Assembly: GCA_947039275.1 (NCBI GenBank)
Contig: CAMQYL010000022.1
Location: 1-53,898 of the forward strand
Reading direction: 5' to 3'
Source of the DNA: Amulumruptor sp947039275
GTDB lineage: Bacteria > Bacteroidota > Bacteroidia > Bacteroidales > Muribaculaceae
DNA length: 53,898 bases
The notes beneath the pieces were generated by a model. The model was not told the origin of the DNA. It did no database searches and worked only from the letters and a program-made list of their open reading frames with translations. The position numbers were made by a program, and so were the translations under genes. Each line of letters starts with the position of its first letter. The stretch's first letter is position 1. This document shows, piece by piece, positions 16,699 to 24,972 of the stretch.

Positions 16699-17892
16699 TC
16701 AGAAGGCTTCGTTGATACCGAAGACGAAGCCTTTGCAGTGTTTGCCGAAGCCGATATCGATGCGGACGTTGGAGTTTTTCTTGAATTCCCAGCGATAGCC
16801 AACACCTACATTGGGGAGAGCCTGGCTCAGGCGGAAACCGCTGAGGTCGGGGGCTATCGCGCCTACACCGCCCCATACTACCAGACTGTTGCGTCGCCAT
16901 ACATGCTGGCGCAGCTCCACAGTCAGATCCATCTCGCATTTGTCACGGTACTGCCCTTCGTAATATCCGCGAAGGTTGTTGCTGCCTCCGAGGGTTGATA
17001 GCATATTCCACGGGACGTTGCCGTAGGCAAAGCGTCCGTGTATGCGTTCGGCTATTATGCCCCCTTTCCATACGCGCTGATAGGCTCGTGCGGTCAGAGC
17101 GGTGGAGCTGAACGAGTGTGATGTGTTGCCCATGAAGCGCGGGTAGAACTGCTGTTCGAATTCCACGGTCACGCCGCGCGTCGGTGCTGTCAGGTTGTCG
17201 CGCGTGTCAAACATGCCCGATACACCTATGCCGAACGATGTCACGCGTTGCGGCTGTCCTGTCCATACCGCCTCGTCGGTGATGTTGGTGGCTTTGACGC
17301 GCGAGAAGAGCAGCCCGGGACCTACGAAGATATGGCGTCCGATGCGTACGAGACCGTCAATGCGCGAGGAGAAGTGGATTTCATTGAATTTTGATTTGTA
17401 GTCATCGTTGACGGCACGTTCGTAACCAATGCCCCAGTAGTCGGTGGGACGGTAGTAATAGTCAAGCAGGTAGTTGATGCGGAAGCGGTCGTGGGGGAAG
17501 ATGTTGGTTCCTTCCAGTCCTACTTCCACGAACCCCGATGTAGATATTTTGCCCTTGATAGCCACGAACGAGCGCGGGACGAGCGAGTCAGGCTCGCCTA
17601 GGGAGTATGACCCTGTAGCCACGATGCCGAGGGCAAGCTTGATTTCATTGGAGTAGTAGGGTCCGCCTATGACTCCTATGTCGAAGGCTTTGGGATCCTC
17701 CTTGGGCTTGTTGGACTCGTCGAAGTACGCCTTTATGCGTTCGATGAGGTTTTTCTTCTTGGGGAGCGAGTCAGTGGCAGCTGTCAGGCTGTCGGCAGGG
17801 GTAGGCTGCTGCCCCATGGTCATCAGGCAGCATGCCGACAGCATCATCATCGCGGCCACGCTCCTGCGGGATGCTGTAATCACTCTAATCAT
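16699..17892 (-). CDS. BamA/TamA family outer-membrane protein
   Basis: A 397-aa exported protein predicted to form a 16-strand-like Omp85 barrel. A Sec signal (MIRVITASRRSVAAMMMLSACCLMTMG) is followed by a short linker and a barrel made of alternating strands such as RFRINYLLDYYYRPTDYWGIGYE. The segment LGGSNNLRGYYEGQYRDK carries the conserved RGY turn of the surface antigen (D15) domain. There are no POTRA repeats, so it is a short family member unlike BamA itself. It is convergent with the AlbA_2 gene, with stops 29 nt apart. The role could be protein or lipid transport across the outer membrane; the cargo is unknown. The -7 box lies only 4 nt upstream of the listed ATG. Confidence 0.82.
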   Translation of the reverse strand: MIRVITASRRSVAAMMMLSACCLMTMGQQPTPADSLTAATDSLPKKKNLIERIKAYFDESNKPKEDPKAFDIGVIGGPYYSNEIKLALGIVATGSYSLGEPDSLVPRSFVAIKGKISTSGFVEVGLEGTNIFPHDRFRINYLLDYYYRPTDYWGIGYERAVNDDYKSKFNEIHFSSRIDGLVRIGRHIFVGPGLLFSRVKATNITDEAVWTGQPQRVTSFGIGVSGMFDTRDNLTAPTRGVTVEFEQQFYPRFMGNTSHSFSSTALTARAYQRVWKGGIIAERIHGRFAYGNVPWNMLSTLGGSNNLRGYYEGQYRDKCEMDLTVELRQHVWRRNSLVVWGGVGAIAPDLSGFRLSQALPNVGVGYRWEFKKNSNVRIDIGFGKHCKGFVFGINEAF

Positions 17893-17896
17893 GTCG

Positions 17897-17905
17897 GCAA
17901 AGTTA
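17897..17905 (-). promoter_or_regulatory. -7 box directly before the BamA-like gene
   Basis: TAACTTTGC on the minus strand, 4 nt from the ATG at 17892, implies a leaderless or almost leaderless mRNA, or a start further inside. It lies in a 16-nt stretch shared exactly with the eptA-like promoter. Confidence 0.6.
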
Positions 17906-18001
17906 GCAAAAAACGTATAACGGCTTGCCGTGCTTCGTGGTTTAAATTTCGTGATGTGTGGTCGGAACTTCTACAGATACCGGGACCGGCAAAAGTCGGA
18001 T

Positions 18002-19321
18002 TTACATATCCTCCATGTCAAGGCCAGCAGTTTTCACGTCATATCCATTAAGGGTATGGACTGCTGCCAGCATCCTTTCGGCTTTCTCTTCTAAGGCTTT
18101 CATGGATATGTTCTTCCGGTTGCGTTTTATCTCATACACTGTTGCCGTGTTATCAAGTTCGTTTGCGGCAATCATGTCTATCTCAAATTCGCCCTTCCGA
18201 TCCCACCAGCGTCCGATGAGAGTGTAACGTCTGCTTTCGATTGCTTTGGCTCGGAAATAGCGTTCAAGCATTATGCCGGAAAATGTCATATAGTCGCGTC
18301 GGATCAGAGTCCGCAGCTGTTCGTAAGCCCCGATTTCTAAGATATGGTTGTACTTGAATACAAATCGGAACCAGAAAGTGAAGAAGTTGTCACGGATTTT
18401 ATACGTTGCATTTTTGCTTAGCGGCTTCGCTCCAATCGGAAGCTCTTTTGATATTATGCCGTAGTCATCCTCCAGACGCGTCATGTAGCCGCTGATTTGT
18501 CTGCCGATGGCTGCTTCAATTTCGCTGCGATGTGTTTTGCCGCTGGCTATGGCTGATAAAATGGAGAAGTAGGTGTCATAGTCTTTCCCGAATTCTTCTA
18601 CAAGAATGGACCGGCCTTCGTTGATAAATGTGGAGTCGGAGCTGATCATGCTGTCGATCATGCCGTCAAGAGTCAGGGCGTGGTCGTCCACGAGCAGTTG
18701 GATGTATTTTGCCACCCCTCCCGTAAAGGCATACATGGCAAGCAGGTCTTCATTGGAATGCCCGGGATGATACTCCGCCATGATTTCCTTTAATACGGAC
18801 GGTTGAAAGGCACGGATTGTCATGAAGCGGTTTTGGCGGTTGTATAGTGGCTCCTTGTGGTCTCTGAATATCCTTGTCATCATGGAATATACCGACCCAC
18901 ACACCACAAGGTTCATTTTAGAGCTCTGGTGATTGATGTCCCAGATCTTTTGTATGTCACTGAAAATTGATGGATTTACGCGTTCAAAGTTCTGAAACTC
19001 GTCAATGAAAAGCGTGAAGTTCTGGCTTTTAGACAGCTCCATCAGATAGCCGAACAGCTCGGCGAAGTTGGCGGGGGTGCCTCCGAGTTTGGTATCGAGT
19101 TTTTCCTCGACTTCTTGACGAAATTCCTCGCAGAGAAGGCTCTCGGCTTTTCTTCCTACAAAAAAATACAGCATCGGCCTGTCTCCGTAGGCCTTGAGTA
19201 CGAGCGAAGTCTTGCCAATGCGTCGTCGGCCTGTGAGGACAGTGAACTGGGCTGTGTGGGCAGAATTGTCCCTGATCTTGCGCAGGGTCGCTATTTCATC
19301 TTTACGGTCAAAAAATCTCAT
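18002..19321 (-). CDS. AAA ATPase with DUF234-type C-terminal domain
   Basis: A 439-aa protein of the archaeal-ATPase family found in many Bacteroidales. The Walker A motif GRRRIGKTS is at 31-39 with Lys37, and Walker B is LFIDEFQNFE. The C-terminus (WWDRKGEFEIDMIAANELDNTATVYEIKRNRK) has the D...E-x-K pattern of the DUF234 restriction-endonuclease-like fold. The start at MRFFDRKDE (19321) is preferred; the frame is open to 19402 but those codons cover the promoter and operator-like palindromes. Cytoplasmic. Physiological role unknown; relatives have been discussed as mobile or defence-linked ATPases. It has no close co-directional partner, being followed by a 109-nt gap to the BamA-like gene. 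Confidence 0.85.
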   Translation of the reverse strand: MRFFDRKDEIATLRKIRDNSAHTAQFTVLTGRRRIGKTSLVLKAYGDRPMLYFFVGRKAESLLCEEFRQEVEEKLDTKLGGTPANFAELFGYLMELSKSQNFTLFIDEFQNFERVNPSIFSDIQKIWDINHQSSKMNLVVCGSVYSMMTRIFRDHKEPLYNRQNRFMTIRAFQPSVLKEIMAEYHPGHSNEDLLAMYAFTGGVAKYIQLLVDDHALTLDGMIDSMISSDSTFINEGRSILVEEFGKDYDTYFSILSAIASGKTHRSEIEAAIGRQISGYMTRLEDDYGIISKELPIGAKPLSKNATYKIRDNFFTFWFRFVFKYNHILEIGAYEQLRTLIRRDYMTFSGIMLERYFRAKAIESRRYTLIGRWWDRKGEFEIDMIAANELDNTATVYEIKRNRKNISMKALEEKAERMLAAVHTLNGYDVKTAGLDMEDM

Positions 19322-19337
19322 GGCTGCTGAAAGAATG

Positions 19338-19366
19338 GAAACCGTGGTTTCGGAAACCGTGGTTTC
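19338..19366. promoter_or_regulatory. Tandem operator-like palindromes
   Basis: Two copies of GAAACCGTGGTTTC (19338-19351 and 19353-19366) have a 15-bp period. Each copy is an inverted repeat (GAAACC/GGTTTC). They sit between the -7 box of the AAA ATPase promoter and its ATG, where a dimeric repressor would block transcription. Confidence 0.6.
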
Positions 19367-19371
19367 TATTT

Positions 19372-19403
19372 GCAAAATTAATGACAAAAATCCGGATAGC
19401 AAA
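19372..19403 (-). promoter_or_regulatory. Promoter for the AAA ATPase gene
   Basis: On the minus strand TTTG (19403-19400), 19 nt, then TAATTTTGC (19380-19372). It matches the Bacteroidetes consensus and lies just upstream of the tandem palindromes. Confidence 0.65.
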
Positions 19404-19456
19404 TATTCAATGGCATTTTTAAGTCATATTCCAGCAAAGGTCCGGTGGAGTGGGGT

Positions 19457-19488
19457 TTTGAATTTGTGGGGAAAACTGTTAACTTTGT
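19457..19488 (+). promoter_or_regulatory. Promoter for the pseudokinase gene
   Basis: TTTG (19457-19460), 19 nt, then TAACTTTGT (19480-19488), with a 29-nt leader to the ATG at 19518. It probably also serves the acetyltransferase. Confidence 0.65.
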
Positions 19489-19517
19489 GAGGCTGGCGTG
19501 CCGGCGAATTAACCGAG

Positions 19518-20267
19518 ATGCTTATGGCTGAGAACGAGAAATGGACCGAAATTGAGCACTTGCCCCTGTGGGACGAGGAGTTTTATGATGTGTACACTGC
19601 CAAGAAGCATGGCAAGTGGGTGATGCTCAAGACCCTCAAGGAGCAGTATCGTGATGACCCTGCGATGAAGGAGATGATAGAGCGCGAATTTGATGTGCGC
19701 TACAATCTTTGCCATCCCAACATCGTGATGATCAACGACTTCGAGGAAGTGCCGGGACTGGGCATGTGCATAATCACCGATGATGTGTACGGCGACTCGC
19801 TCCGCAAGCTCATTGATGACAAGAAGGTCACTGAGGAGCATCTGCGCAAGGTGTGCCACGAACTGGTGGAGGCGATGGAGTATATCGAGGCAAACCATCT
19901 CGTGCACCAGCCCATACGCCCCGAGACCATACAGTTTACCGAGAATATCGGTAACCTTAAGCTGATAGATGTGGGCTTTGACCAGAAGCAGTCGCTCAAG
20001 CCTGATGACGTGGAGGAGGATGTCAGGCAGTTTGGTCAGGTGCTGACCGAGACCCTTGATGCCCTCGACAGCCACAATCCGCGATTGCGTACCATAGCGC
20101 GTCAGTGCCTGAGCAAGGGCAAGCCGCATTTCCGCTCCGCCAACGACCTCCACATGGCTCTGCAAGGGCGCAACAACAACCGTCTGCTCGTGTGGCTTCT
20201 TGTCTTCTTGGTGGTCATGCTGGCAGTGCTTGCATGGCTCTCGTCGGGTTATGCTCCGCATCCGTAG
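19518..20267 (+). CDS. Membrane-anchored protein-kinase-like protein (predicted pseudokinase)
   Basis: A 249-aa protein with a Hanks-type kinase fold and a C-terminal membrane helix (about 222-242). The ATP-anchoring lysine is present (VMLK, Lys38), with an acidic alpha-C helix (MIEREFDVRY) and a hinge-like CIITDDVYG. The catalytic loop HRDLKPEN is replaced by HQPIRPET (130-137), losing the catalytic Asp and the metal-binding Asn, and DFG is DVG (151-153). The N-lobe lacks a clear glycine-rich loop. This predicts nucleotide or partner binding without phosphotransfer. The kinase domain faces the cytoplasm. It is followed 35 nt later by an acetyltransferase gene, so the two may be co-expressed. 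A second ATG two codons in (19524) is an alternative start. Confidence 0.8.
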   Translation: MLMAENEKWTEIEHLPLWDEEFYDVYTAKKHGKWVMLKTLKEQYRDDPAMKEMIEREFDVRYNLCHPNIVMINDFEEVPGLGMCIITDDVYGDSLRKLIDDKKVTEEHLRKVCHELVEAMEYIEANHLVHQPIRPETIQFTENIGNLKLIDVGFDQKQSLKPDDVEEDVRQFGQVLTETLDALDSHNPRLRTIARQCLSKGKPHFRSANDLHMALQGRNNNRLLVWLLVFLVVMLAVLAWLSSGYAPHP

Positions 20268-20302
20268 TCAATAATATAAAGGAATACAAGTATATAGAAT
20301 AT

Positions 20303-21433
20303 ATGTCAGTAGAAATCAGGGAGATACCCAAGACAAAGAAGGCTCTGAAACGATATGTCAATTTCGGCATAGACCACTATAAGGGCAATGACTGCTTCGT
20401 GCCGCCTCTGGTGTTTGATGAGGTGGCTACACTGCGCCCCGAGGGAAATCCCGCCTTCGAATTTTGTGAGGCTCAGTCATTTATGGCATATCGTGACGGT
20501 AAACCCGTAGGCAGAATCACTGCCATCATCAACCGCACTGTCAACGAGCGTTCGGGCAGAAAAGAGGGGCGTTTCGGCTGGGTGGACTTCATAGATGACG
20601 AGGAGGTCGCCGACGCGCTGTTTGCCGCTGCTTCCGATTGGCTTCGTCAGCGCGGGATGGAGACCGTAGTCGGTCCGATGGGTTTCACCGACATGGATCA
20701 TGAGGGGATGCTCGTCGAGGGCTTTGACGAACTCGGCACCATAGCCACCATATATAACCATCCCTACTATCCGCGCCACATGGAGCGGATGGGCTTCGTC
20801 AAGGATACCGACTGGGTCGAGTACCGCATGACCGTGCCGGACAAGGTGCCCGATAAATACCAGCGCATCTCCGATATCGTCAGCAAGAAATATGACCTGC
20901 ATGTGGCGGAGGTCAAGAGCCGCAAGGAGCTTAAACGCCGCTACGGCAGAGCGTTTTTCAATCTGGTCAACGAGGCATATGACCAGCTGTATGGCTATTC
21001 GCCTCTGACACCTGCGCTGATAGACCACTACATAGACATGTATCTTGGTGTGCTGCGCCTTGACGATATCTGCATAATCGTTGACAAGGACGACAATCTT
21101 ATAGGTGCCGGCATATCGCTTCCGTCGCTCTCGAAGGCTCTTCAGAAGAGCCGTGGACGGCTTTTGCCGCTGGGCTGGGCGCGCATCCTGCGGGCGCTCT
21201 ACCGTCACAATGACATAGTGGATCTGATGCTCGTAGCCATCAAGCCCGAATTTCAGAACAAGGGTGTCAACGCCATGTTGTTCTCGCACCTGCTCCCCAA
21301 CTATATCGCCAACGGCTACAAGTGGGCGGAGAGCAATCTCGAACTTGAAGACAATCATGCAGTGCAGCTCCAGTGGCAGTATTTCGAACGGCGGCAGCAT
21401 CGCCGCCGCCGTGCCTACCGCAAGGATCTGTAA
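20303..21433 (+). CDS. GNAT family N-acetyltransferase
   Basis: A 376-aa cytoplasmic protein of a Bacteroidetes GNAT family. The C-terminal half has the acetyl-CoA-binding strand and loop (VDLMLVAIKPEFQNKGVNAML) and the ESNLELEDNHAVQLQWQYFE block that ends in a basic tail. The N-terminal half (FAYRDGKPVGRITAIIN-like MAYRDGKPVGRITAIIN) resembles a second GNAT-like lobe, so it may be a tandem-GNAT protein. The ATG at 20303 was chosen; the open frame reaches 20105 inside the kinase gene but those residues are out-of-frame kinase codons. Substrate unknown. Confidence 0.82.
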   Translation: MSVEIREIPKTKKALKRYVNFGIDHYKGNDCFVPPLVFDEVATLRPEGNPAFEFCEAQSFMAYRDGKPVGRITAIINRTVNERSGRKEGRFGWVDFIDDEEVADALFAAASDWLRQRGMETVVGPMGFTDMDHEGMLVEGFDELGTIATIYNHPYYPRHMERMGFVKDTDWVEYRMTVPDKVPDKYQRISDIVSKKYDLHVAEVKSRKELKRRYGRAFFNLVNEAYDQLYGYSPLTPALIDHYIDMYLGVLRLDDICIIVDKDDNLIGAGISLPSLSKALQKSRGRLLPLGWARILRALYRHNDIVDLMLVAIKPEFQNKGVNAMLFSHLLPNYIANGYKWAESNLELEDNHAVQLQWQYFERRQHRRRRAYRKDL

Positions 21434-21460
21434 AGTCGCTGCAAACGAATACATTATGTA

Positions 21461-21538
21461 GTAGGGACGCGGCGTGCCGCGTCATCGCATGATATGATGC
21501 TTTTGACCTTTGATGACGCGGCACGCCGCGTCACTACA
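21461..21538. repeat. Inverted pair of ACGCGGC-type palindromes
   Basis: GTAGGGACGCGGCGTGCCGCGTC at the left and GACGCGGCACGCCGCGTCACTAC at the right form an inverted pair around about 28 nt. The element fills the acetyltransferase-cdd gap. Confidence 0.75.
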
Positions 21539-21570
21539 AATCAATATACCACCATGTTAACGTACTGACC

Positions 21571-22044
21571 ATGAAAGACATAACTATTGCCACTCCAATC
21601 AAGGTGGCTGCCTATGCGGAGCTTGATGAAGCCGACCGGCAACTTGTCGATGCGGCACGCGAGGCTTCAAGCCGCACATATTCGCCTTACAGCCACTTCG
21701 GCGTGGGGGCAGCCATACGCCTGAGCAACGGTGAGACAGTAACCGGTGCCAATCAGGAAAACGCTGCATTCCCGTCAAGCATGTGCGCCGAGCGCACGGC
21801 TGCCTATTATGCCCATGCAGCTTATCCCGATGCGCGGTTTGAAAGCATTGCCATCGCTGCGATAGGCACCGATGGTAAGGAGGTAGCCGAGCCGGTGTCA
21901 CCGTGCGGCGCATGCCGACAGGCACTCTTGGAGTATGAGCATCTGGGAGCAGCCGATGTCAGAGTGCTGCTTGTGGGGCGTGATGACATCTTCATCCTGC
22001 CGTCAGTGCGGTCGCTGCTTCCGCTCTCATTTACCGAGTTTTAG
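21571..22044 (+). CDS. cdd: Cytidine deaminase
   Basis: Deaminates cytidine and deoxycytidine to uridine in pyrimidine salvage. The 157-aa protein has the zinc site Cys72 with catalytic Glu74 in MCAERTA, and Cys112/Cys115 in PCGACRQ, plus the substrate loop GAAIRLSNGETVTGANQENAAFP. A homotetramer is the family norm for this Cys-type enzyme. The ATG at 21571 is the only sensible start. The exonuclease gene follows 34 nt later but has its own -7 box. Confidence 0.95.
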   Translation: MKDITIATPIKVAAYAELDEADRQLVDAAREASSRTYSPYSHFGVGAAIRLSNGETVTGANQENAAFPSSMCAERTAAYYAHAAYPDARFESIAIAAIGTDGKEVAEPVSPCGACRQALLEYEHLGAADVRVLLVGRDDIFILPSVRSLLPLSFTEF

Positions 22045-22066
22045 CGGATATGTCGCGGAAAATGCG

Positions 22067-22075
22067 TACCTTTGT
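22067..22075 (+). promoter_or_regulatory. -7 box before the exonuclease gene
   Basis: TACCTTTGT ends 3 nt before the ATG at 22079, so the mRNA should start at or next to the start codon. Confidence 0.55.
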
Positions 22076-22078
22076 GGT

Positions 22079-22732
22079 ATGTTTGACTTAAAAGACTTCC
22101 ACATTGCCATCTCCAAGGACCGCTTGGCCTCGATGCCGATGGTCACTTTCGCCGGCGATATAAGTCTGGTCAACACACCGGAGGACGCCGCCAAAGCACT
22201 TGAATATCTTAAGACCCAGCGGCGGGTGGGCTTTGACACGGAGACACGTCCGTCGTTTCGCAAAGGGCATATGAACGAGGTGGCACTGATGCAGGTGTCG
22301 ACCCTTGACCGCGCATATCTCTTCAGACTCAACAATATAGGCATAGACCCCGTAAGGGATTTCCTGCAGGATGACAGCATCATTAAGATAGGGCTGTCGC
22401 TGCGTGATGACTTCCAGATGCTCCATCGGCGTGGCGAATTTGCACCAGCCGGATTCGTGGAGCTTCAGGAACTTGTCAAGCAGTTTGGCATCACAGATGC
22501 GAGCTTGCAGAAAATCTATGGCATAATCTTCGGCGGGCGCATATCCAAGTCGCAACGTCTGAGCAACTGGGAGGCAGTGTCGCTGACCCACGCGCAGCAG
22601 GTGTATGCCGCCATAGACGCATGGGCGTGTCTGAAGATATACAATGCGCTTGAGGCTGGGGATTTCGACCCTGACGAGTCGCCGTTCAAGCAGCCCGTGG
22701 AGCATGTGGCTTCTGAGCCGCATCATGAGTAG
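22079..22732 (+). CDS. DEDDy 3'-5' exonuclease (RNase D-like)
   Basis: A 217-aa DnaQ-like exonuclease domain. Exo I is VGFDTETRPSF (Asp53, Glu55), Exo II is IIKIGLSLRDD (Asp110/111), and Exo III is VYAAIDAWA (Tyr176, Asp180), the Y-x3-D form of the DEDDy class. It has the exonuclease domain only, without the HRDC domains of RNase D. Such stand-alone proteins are common in Bacteroidetes; RNA or ssDNA 3'-end trimming is the likely activity. The ATG at 22079 follows a -7 box directly; the open frame upstream overlaps cdd. Cytoplasmic. Confidence 0.88.
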   Translation: MFDLKDFHIAISKDRLASMPMVTFAGDISLVNTPEDAAKALEYLKTQRRVGFDTETRPSFRKGHMNEVALMQVSTLDRAYLFRLNNIGIDPVRDFLQDDSIIKIGLSLRDDFQMLHRRGEFAPAGFVELQELVKQFGITDASLQKIYGIIFGGRISKSQRLSNWEAVSLTHAQQVYAAIDAWACLKIYNALEAGDFDPDESPFKQPVEHVASEPHHE

Positions 22733-22757
22733 TGCTAAAGTCCGCTATCGCCACACA

Positions 22758-22773
22758 CTCTCTCTCTCTCTCT
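22758..22773. repeat. (CT)8 microsatellite
   Basis: Eight CT units lie between the exonuclease stop and the small membrane protein gene, with a further CTCTCTCT run at about 22793-22800. Possibly slippage-prone; no gene is read through it. Confidence 0.6.
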
Positions 22774-22843
22774 TATCGTTCACTTACATTCTTCTCTCTC
22801 TGACCAATTATTTCCTTTACCATCCTTGACACATCTTTTTTTA

Positions 22844-23044
22844 ATGAAACGCTCTACCTGGATTCCTGCTTTGCTGCTTATATATCTTGCCGTGATGAGT
22901 TACATAGGGCGCGGCGAACTTGCAGCCGGCAATTACCTTTATTATTTCGGACTTATCTTCCTGACGCTGGTGTGTATACTGTTGCTGCATCTGCATCTGC
23001 GCCGTGTCGCCCGTCAAAAGGATGACCGACGCATGACAAAGTGA
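22844..23044 (+). CDS. Small two-helix membrane protein
   Basis: A 66-aa protein with two predicted membrane helices (WIPALLLIYLAVMSYIG and LYYFGLIFLTLVCILLLHLHL) joined by a short loop, and a basic cytoplasmic tail RRVARQKDDRRMTK. I do not recognise a named family, though small proteins of this layout are common in Bacteroidales. The ATG at 22844 starts the first helix; an ATG six codons upstream is possible. It ends 25 nt before the ABC transporter ATG, and that transporter's -7 box lies in the gap, so the two may be separately transcribed. Confidence 0.65.
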   Translation: MKRSTWIPALLLIYLAVMSYIGRGELAAGNYLYYFGLIFLTLVCILLLHLHLRRVARQKDDRRMTK

Positions 23045-23057
23045 CACGGAAAATTAG

Positions 23058-23066
23058 TAACTTTGC
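23058..23066 (+). promoter_or_regulatory. -7 box before the ABC exporter gene
   Basis: TAACTTTGC ends 3 nt before the ATG at 23070, another near-leaderless arrangement. Confidence 0.55.
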
Positions 23067-23069
23067 AGC

Positions 23070-24899
23070 ATGAAAGACTTTTGGCAGCTGCTGATACGTT
23101 TTGTACCTCCCTACAAAAAGTACTTCATCGGCAATATTATCTGCAATATACTGACGGCGTTTCTGACGCTGTTCTCGTTTGCTGTAATCATCCCTATCCT
23201 TGAGATTCTCTTCGGTATCAACAAAGCCGAATACACATTCCTGCCCATAGGCAGCGCAAGCTTCAAGGATGTGGTGGTCAACGATTTCTATTACTACACC
23301 ACGGTGTGCATATCGGAGTGGGGCACGAGTGCCACGCTGGCTCTGCTGGCACTGCTGCTTGTGGTGATGACCGGGCTCAAGACCGGCACCGCCTATCTGG
23401 CATCATATCTGATTATACCGATGCGTGCCGGTGTGGTACGTGACCTGCGTAACTATGTCTATGACAAGGTCACCACGCTGCCTATCTCATTTTTTACATC
23501 CGCCCGCAAGGGTGATGTCATGGCTCGAATGAGCGGCGATGTCGGGGAGATTGAGAATTCCATCATGTCATCGCTCAACATGATGTTCAATAACCCCGTG
23601 ATGATTATAGCATGCTTGGTGATGATGATAGTCATATCGTGGCAGCTTACGCTGTTCGTGCTGATATTGCTGCCATTGGCTGGATTGGTCATGGGTCGCG
23701 TTGGCAAGCGTCTGAAACGCAATTCGCTTGAAAACCAGCAGCAGTGGGGCACTATCCTCAGTAATATCGAGGAGACGCTCGGAGGTCTGCGCATCATCAA
23801 GGCGTTCACAGCCGAGGAGAAGGTCAAGGAGCGTTTCCATCGTGAAAACCAGCAGCTCTACAAACTGTCATGCAAGTTGGCGCGCCGTCAGAGCCTTGCT
23901 CATCCCATGAGCGAGTTTCTCGGCACCATCACCATAGCCATAGTGTTGTGGTTTGGCGGCACTCTTATCCTTCATGGCTCCTCGTCGATCACGGCTCCCT
24001 CCTTTATATATTATATGGTGATATTCTACAGCATCATCAACCCTGCCAAGGATCTGAGCAACGCTGCCTACAACATACAGCGCGGTCTGGCATCGATGGA
24101 ACGCGTGGATCTCATCATGAAAGCCGAAAACAATATCAAAGATCCCGAGAACCCGGTGGACATCAATCCGCAGGGGGGCACCGTGGAATACCGCGATGTG
24201 AAGTTCGGCTACGACCCAGCCACTCCTGTGGTGGAGGATATCAGTTTTGCCATCAAGCCAGGCGAGACTGTAGCCCTTGTAGGTCAGAGCGGATCGGGCA
24301 AATCCACCTTGGCAGACCTTATGCCTCGATTCTATGATGTGGATGCCGGACATATCACCATCGACGGCACAGACATTCGTGATTTCCGTGTGCCGGAACT
24401 GCGCTCGCTGATGGGCAACGTCAACCAGGAGGCTATACTCTTCAATGACTCCATATATAACAACATCACATTCGGAGTCAAGGAGGCAACGCGCGAGGAG
24501 GTGATTGCCGCCGCAAAGGTCGCCAACGCCCACGATTTCATCATGGCTACCGAGGAGGGCTACGACACCTGCATCGGTGACCGCGGATGCCGCCTGTCGG
24601 GAGGTCAGCGTCAGCGCATATCCATAGCCCGTGCTATCCTCAAGAATCCTAAGATACTCATACTTGACGAGGCAACTTCGGCTCTTGACACCGAGAGCGA
24701 ACACCTCGTGCAGGAGGCTTTGGACCGACTGATGAAGTCGCGCACCACCCTTGTCATCGCCCACCGTCTATCCACCATACGCAACGCTTCGCTCATATGT
24801 GTGCTCCATGAGGGCCGCATAGTCGAGAAGGGCACTCATGATGAGCTGATGGCTCTCGGCGGCTACTACAAGCGTCTCGTGGAGATGCAGTCGTTCTGA
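23070..24899 (+). CDS. MsbA-type ABC exporter (permease fused to ATPase)
   Basis: A 609-aa half-transporter that should work as a homodimer in the inner membrane, exporting lipid, lipid-linked sugar or drug. An N-terminal six-helix domain is followed by a nucleotide-binding domain with Walker A GQSGSGKST, signature LSGGQRQR, Walker B ILILDEATSALD and the H-loop IAHRLST. MsbA-like lipid A core transport is the usual assignment in Bacteroidetes, but substrate cannot be read from sequence. It is followed by a palindromic repeat and GH3. Confidence 0.92.
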   Translation: MKDFWQLLIRFVPPYKKYFIGNIICNILTAFLTLFSFAVIIPILEILFGINKAEYTFLPIGSASFKDVVVNDFYYYTTVCISEWGTSATLALLALLLVVMTGLKTGTAYLASYLIIPMRAGVVRDLRNYVYDKVTTLPISFFTSARKGDVMARMSGDVGEIENSIMSSLNMMFNNPVMIIACLVMMIVISWQLTLFVLILLPLAGLVMGRVGKRLKRNSLENQQQWGTILSNIEETLGGLRIIKAFTAEEKVKERFHRENQQLYKLSCKLARRQSLAHPMSEFLGTITIAIVLWFGGTLILHGSSSITAPSFIYYMVIFYSIINPAKDLSNAAYNIQRGLASMERVDLIMKAENNIKDPENPVDINPQGGTVEYRDVKFGYDPATPVVEDISFAIKPGETVALVGQSGSGKSTLADLMPRFYDVDAGHITIDGTDIRDFRVPELRSLMGNVNQEAILFNDSIYNNITFGVKEATREEVIAAAKVANAHDFIMATEEGYDTCIGDRGCRLSGGQRQRISIARAILKNPKILILDEATSALDTESEHLVQEALDRLMKSRTTLVIAHRLSTIRNASLICVLHEGRIVEKGTHDELMALGGYYKRLVEMQSF

Positions 24900-24902
24900 A
24901 AA

Positions 24903-24929
24903 GCGGACATGCCACGGCATGTCCCTACG
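24903..24929. repeat. Single ACATGCC-type palindrome
   Basis: GCGGACATGCCACGGCATGTCCCTAC right after the ABC exporter stop. Only one half of the usual inverted pair is present. Confidence 0.7.
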
Positions 24930-24972
24930 ACAGGTTTTCATTTCGAAAGAACGTTCCATACCGATTTTAAAT

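Noticed and set aside
16704..16737. Terminator hairpin between the AlbA_2 and BamA-like genes
   Set aside because: AGGCTTCG...CGAAGCCT is formed by the last codons of the BamA-like gene and has no T-run on either side, so a terminator call is not supported.
19509..20261. 250-aa antisense open frame opposite the pseudokinase gene
   Set aside because: It covers the kinase gene almost exactly on the other strand, has no family-like sequence and no promoter. Long antisense frames are common at this GC content (others at 20477-21454 and 23868-24764).
20105..20302. Extended N-terminus of the acetyltransferase into the kinase gene
   Set aside because: The added residues are out-of-frame kinase codons; MSVEIREIPK at 20303 begins the conserved protein.
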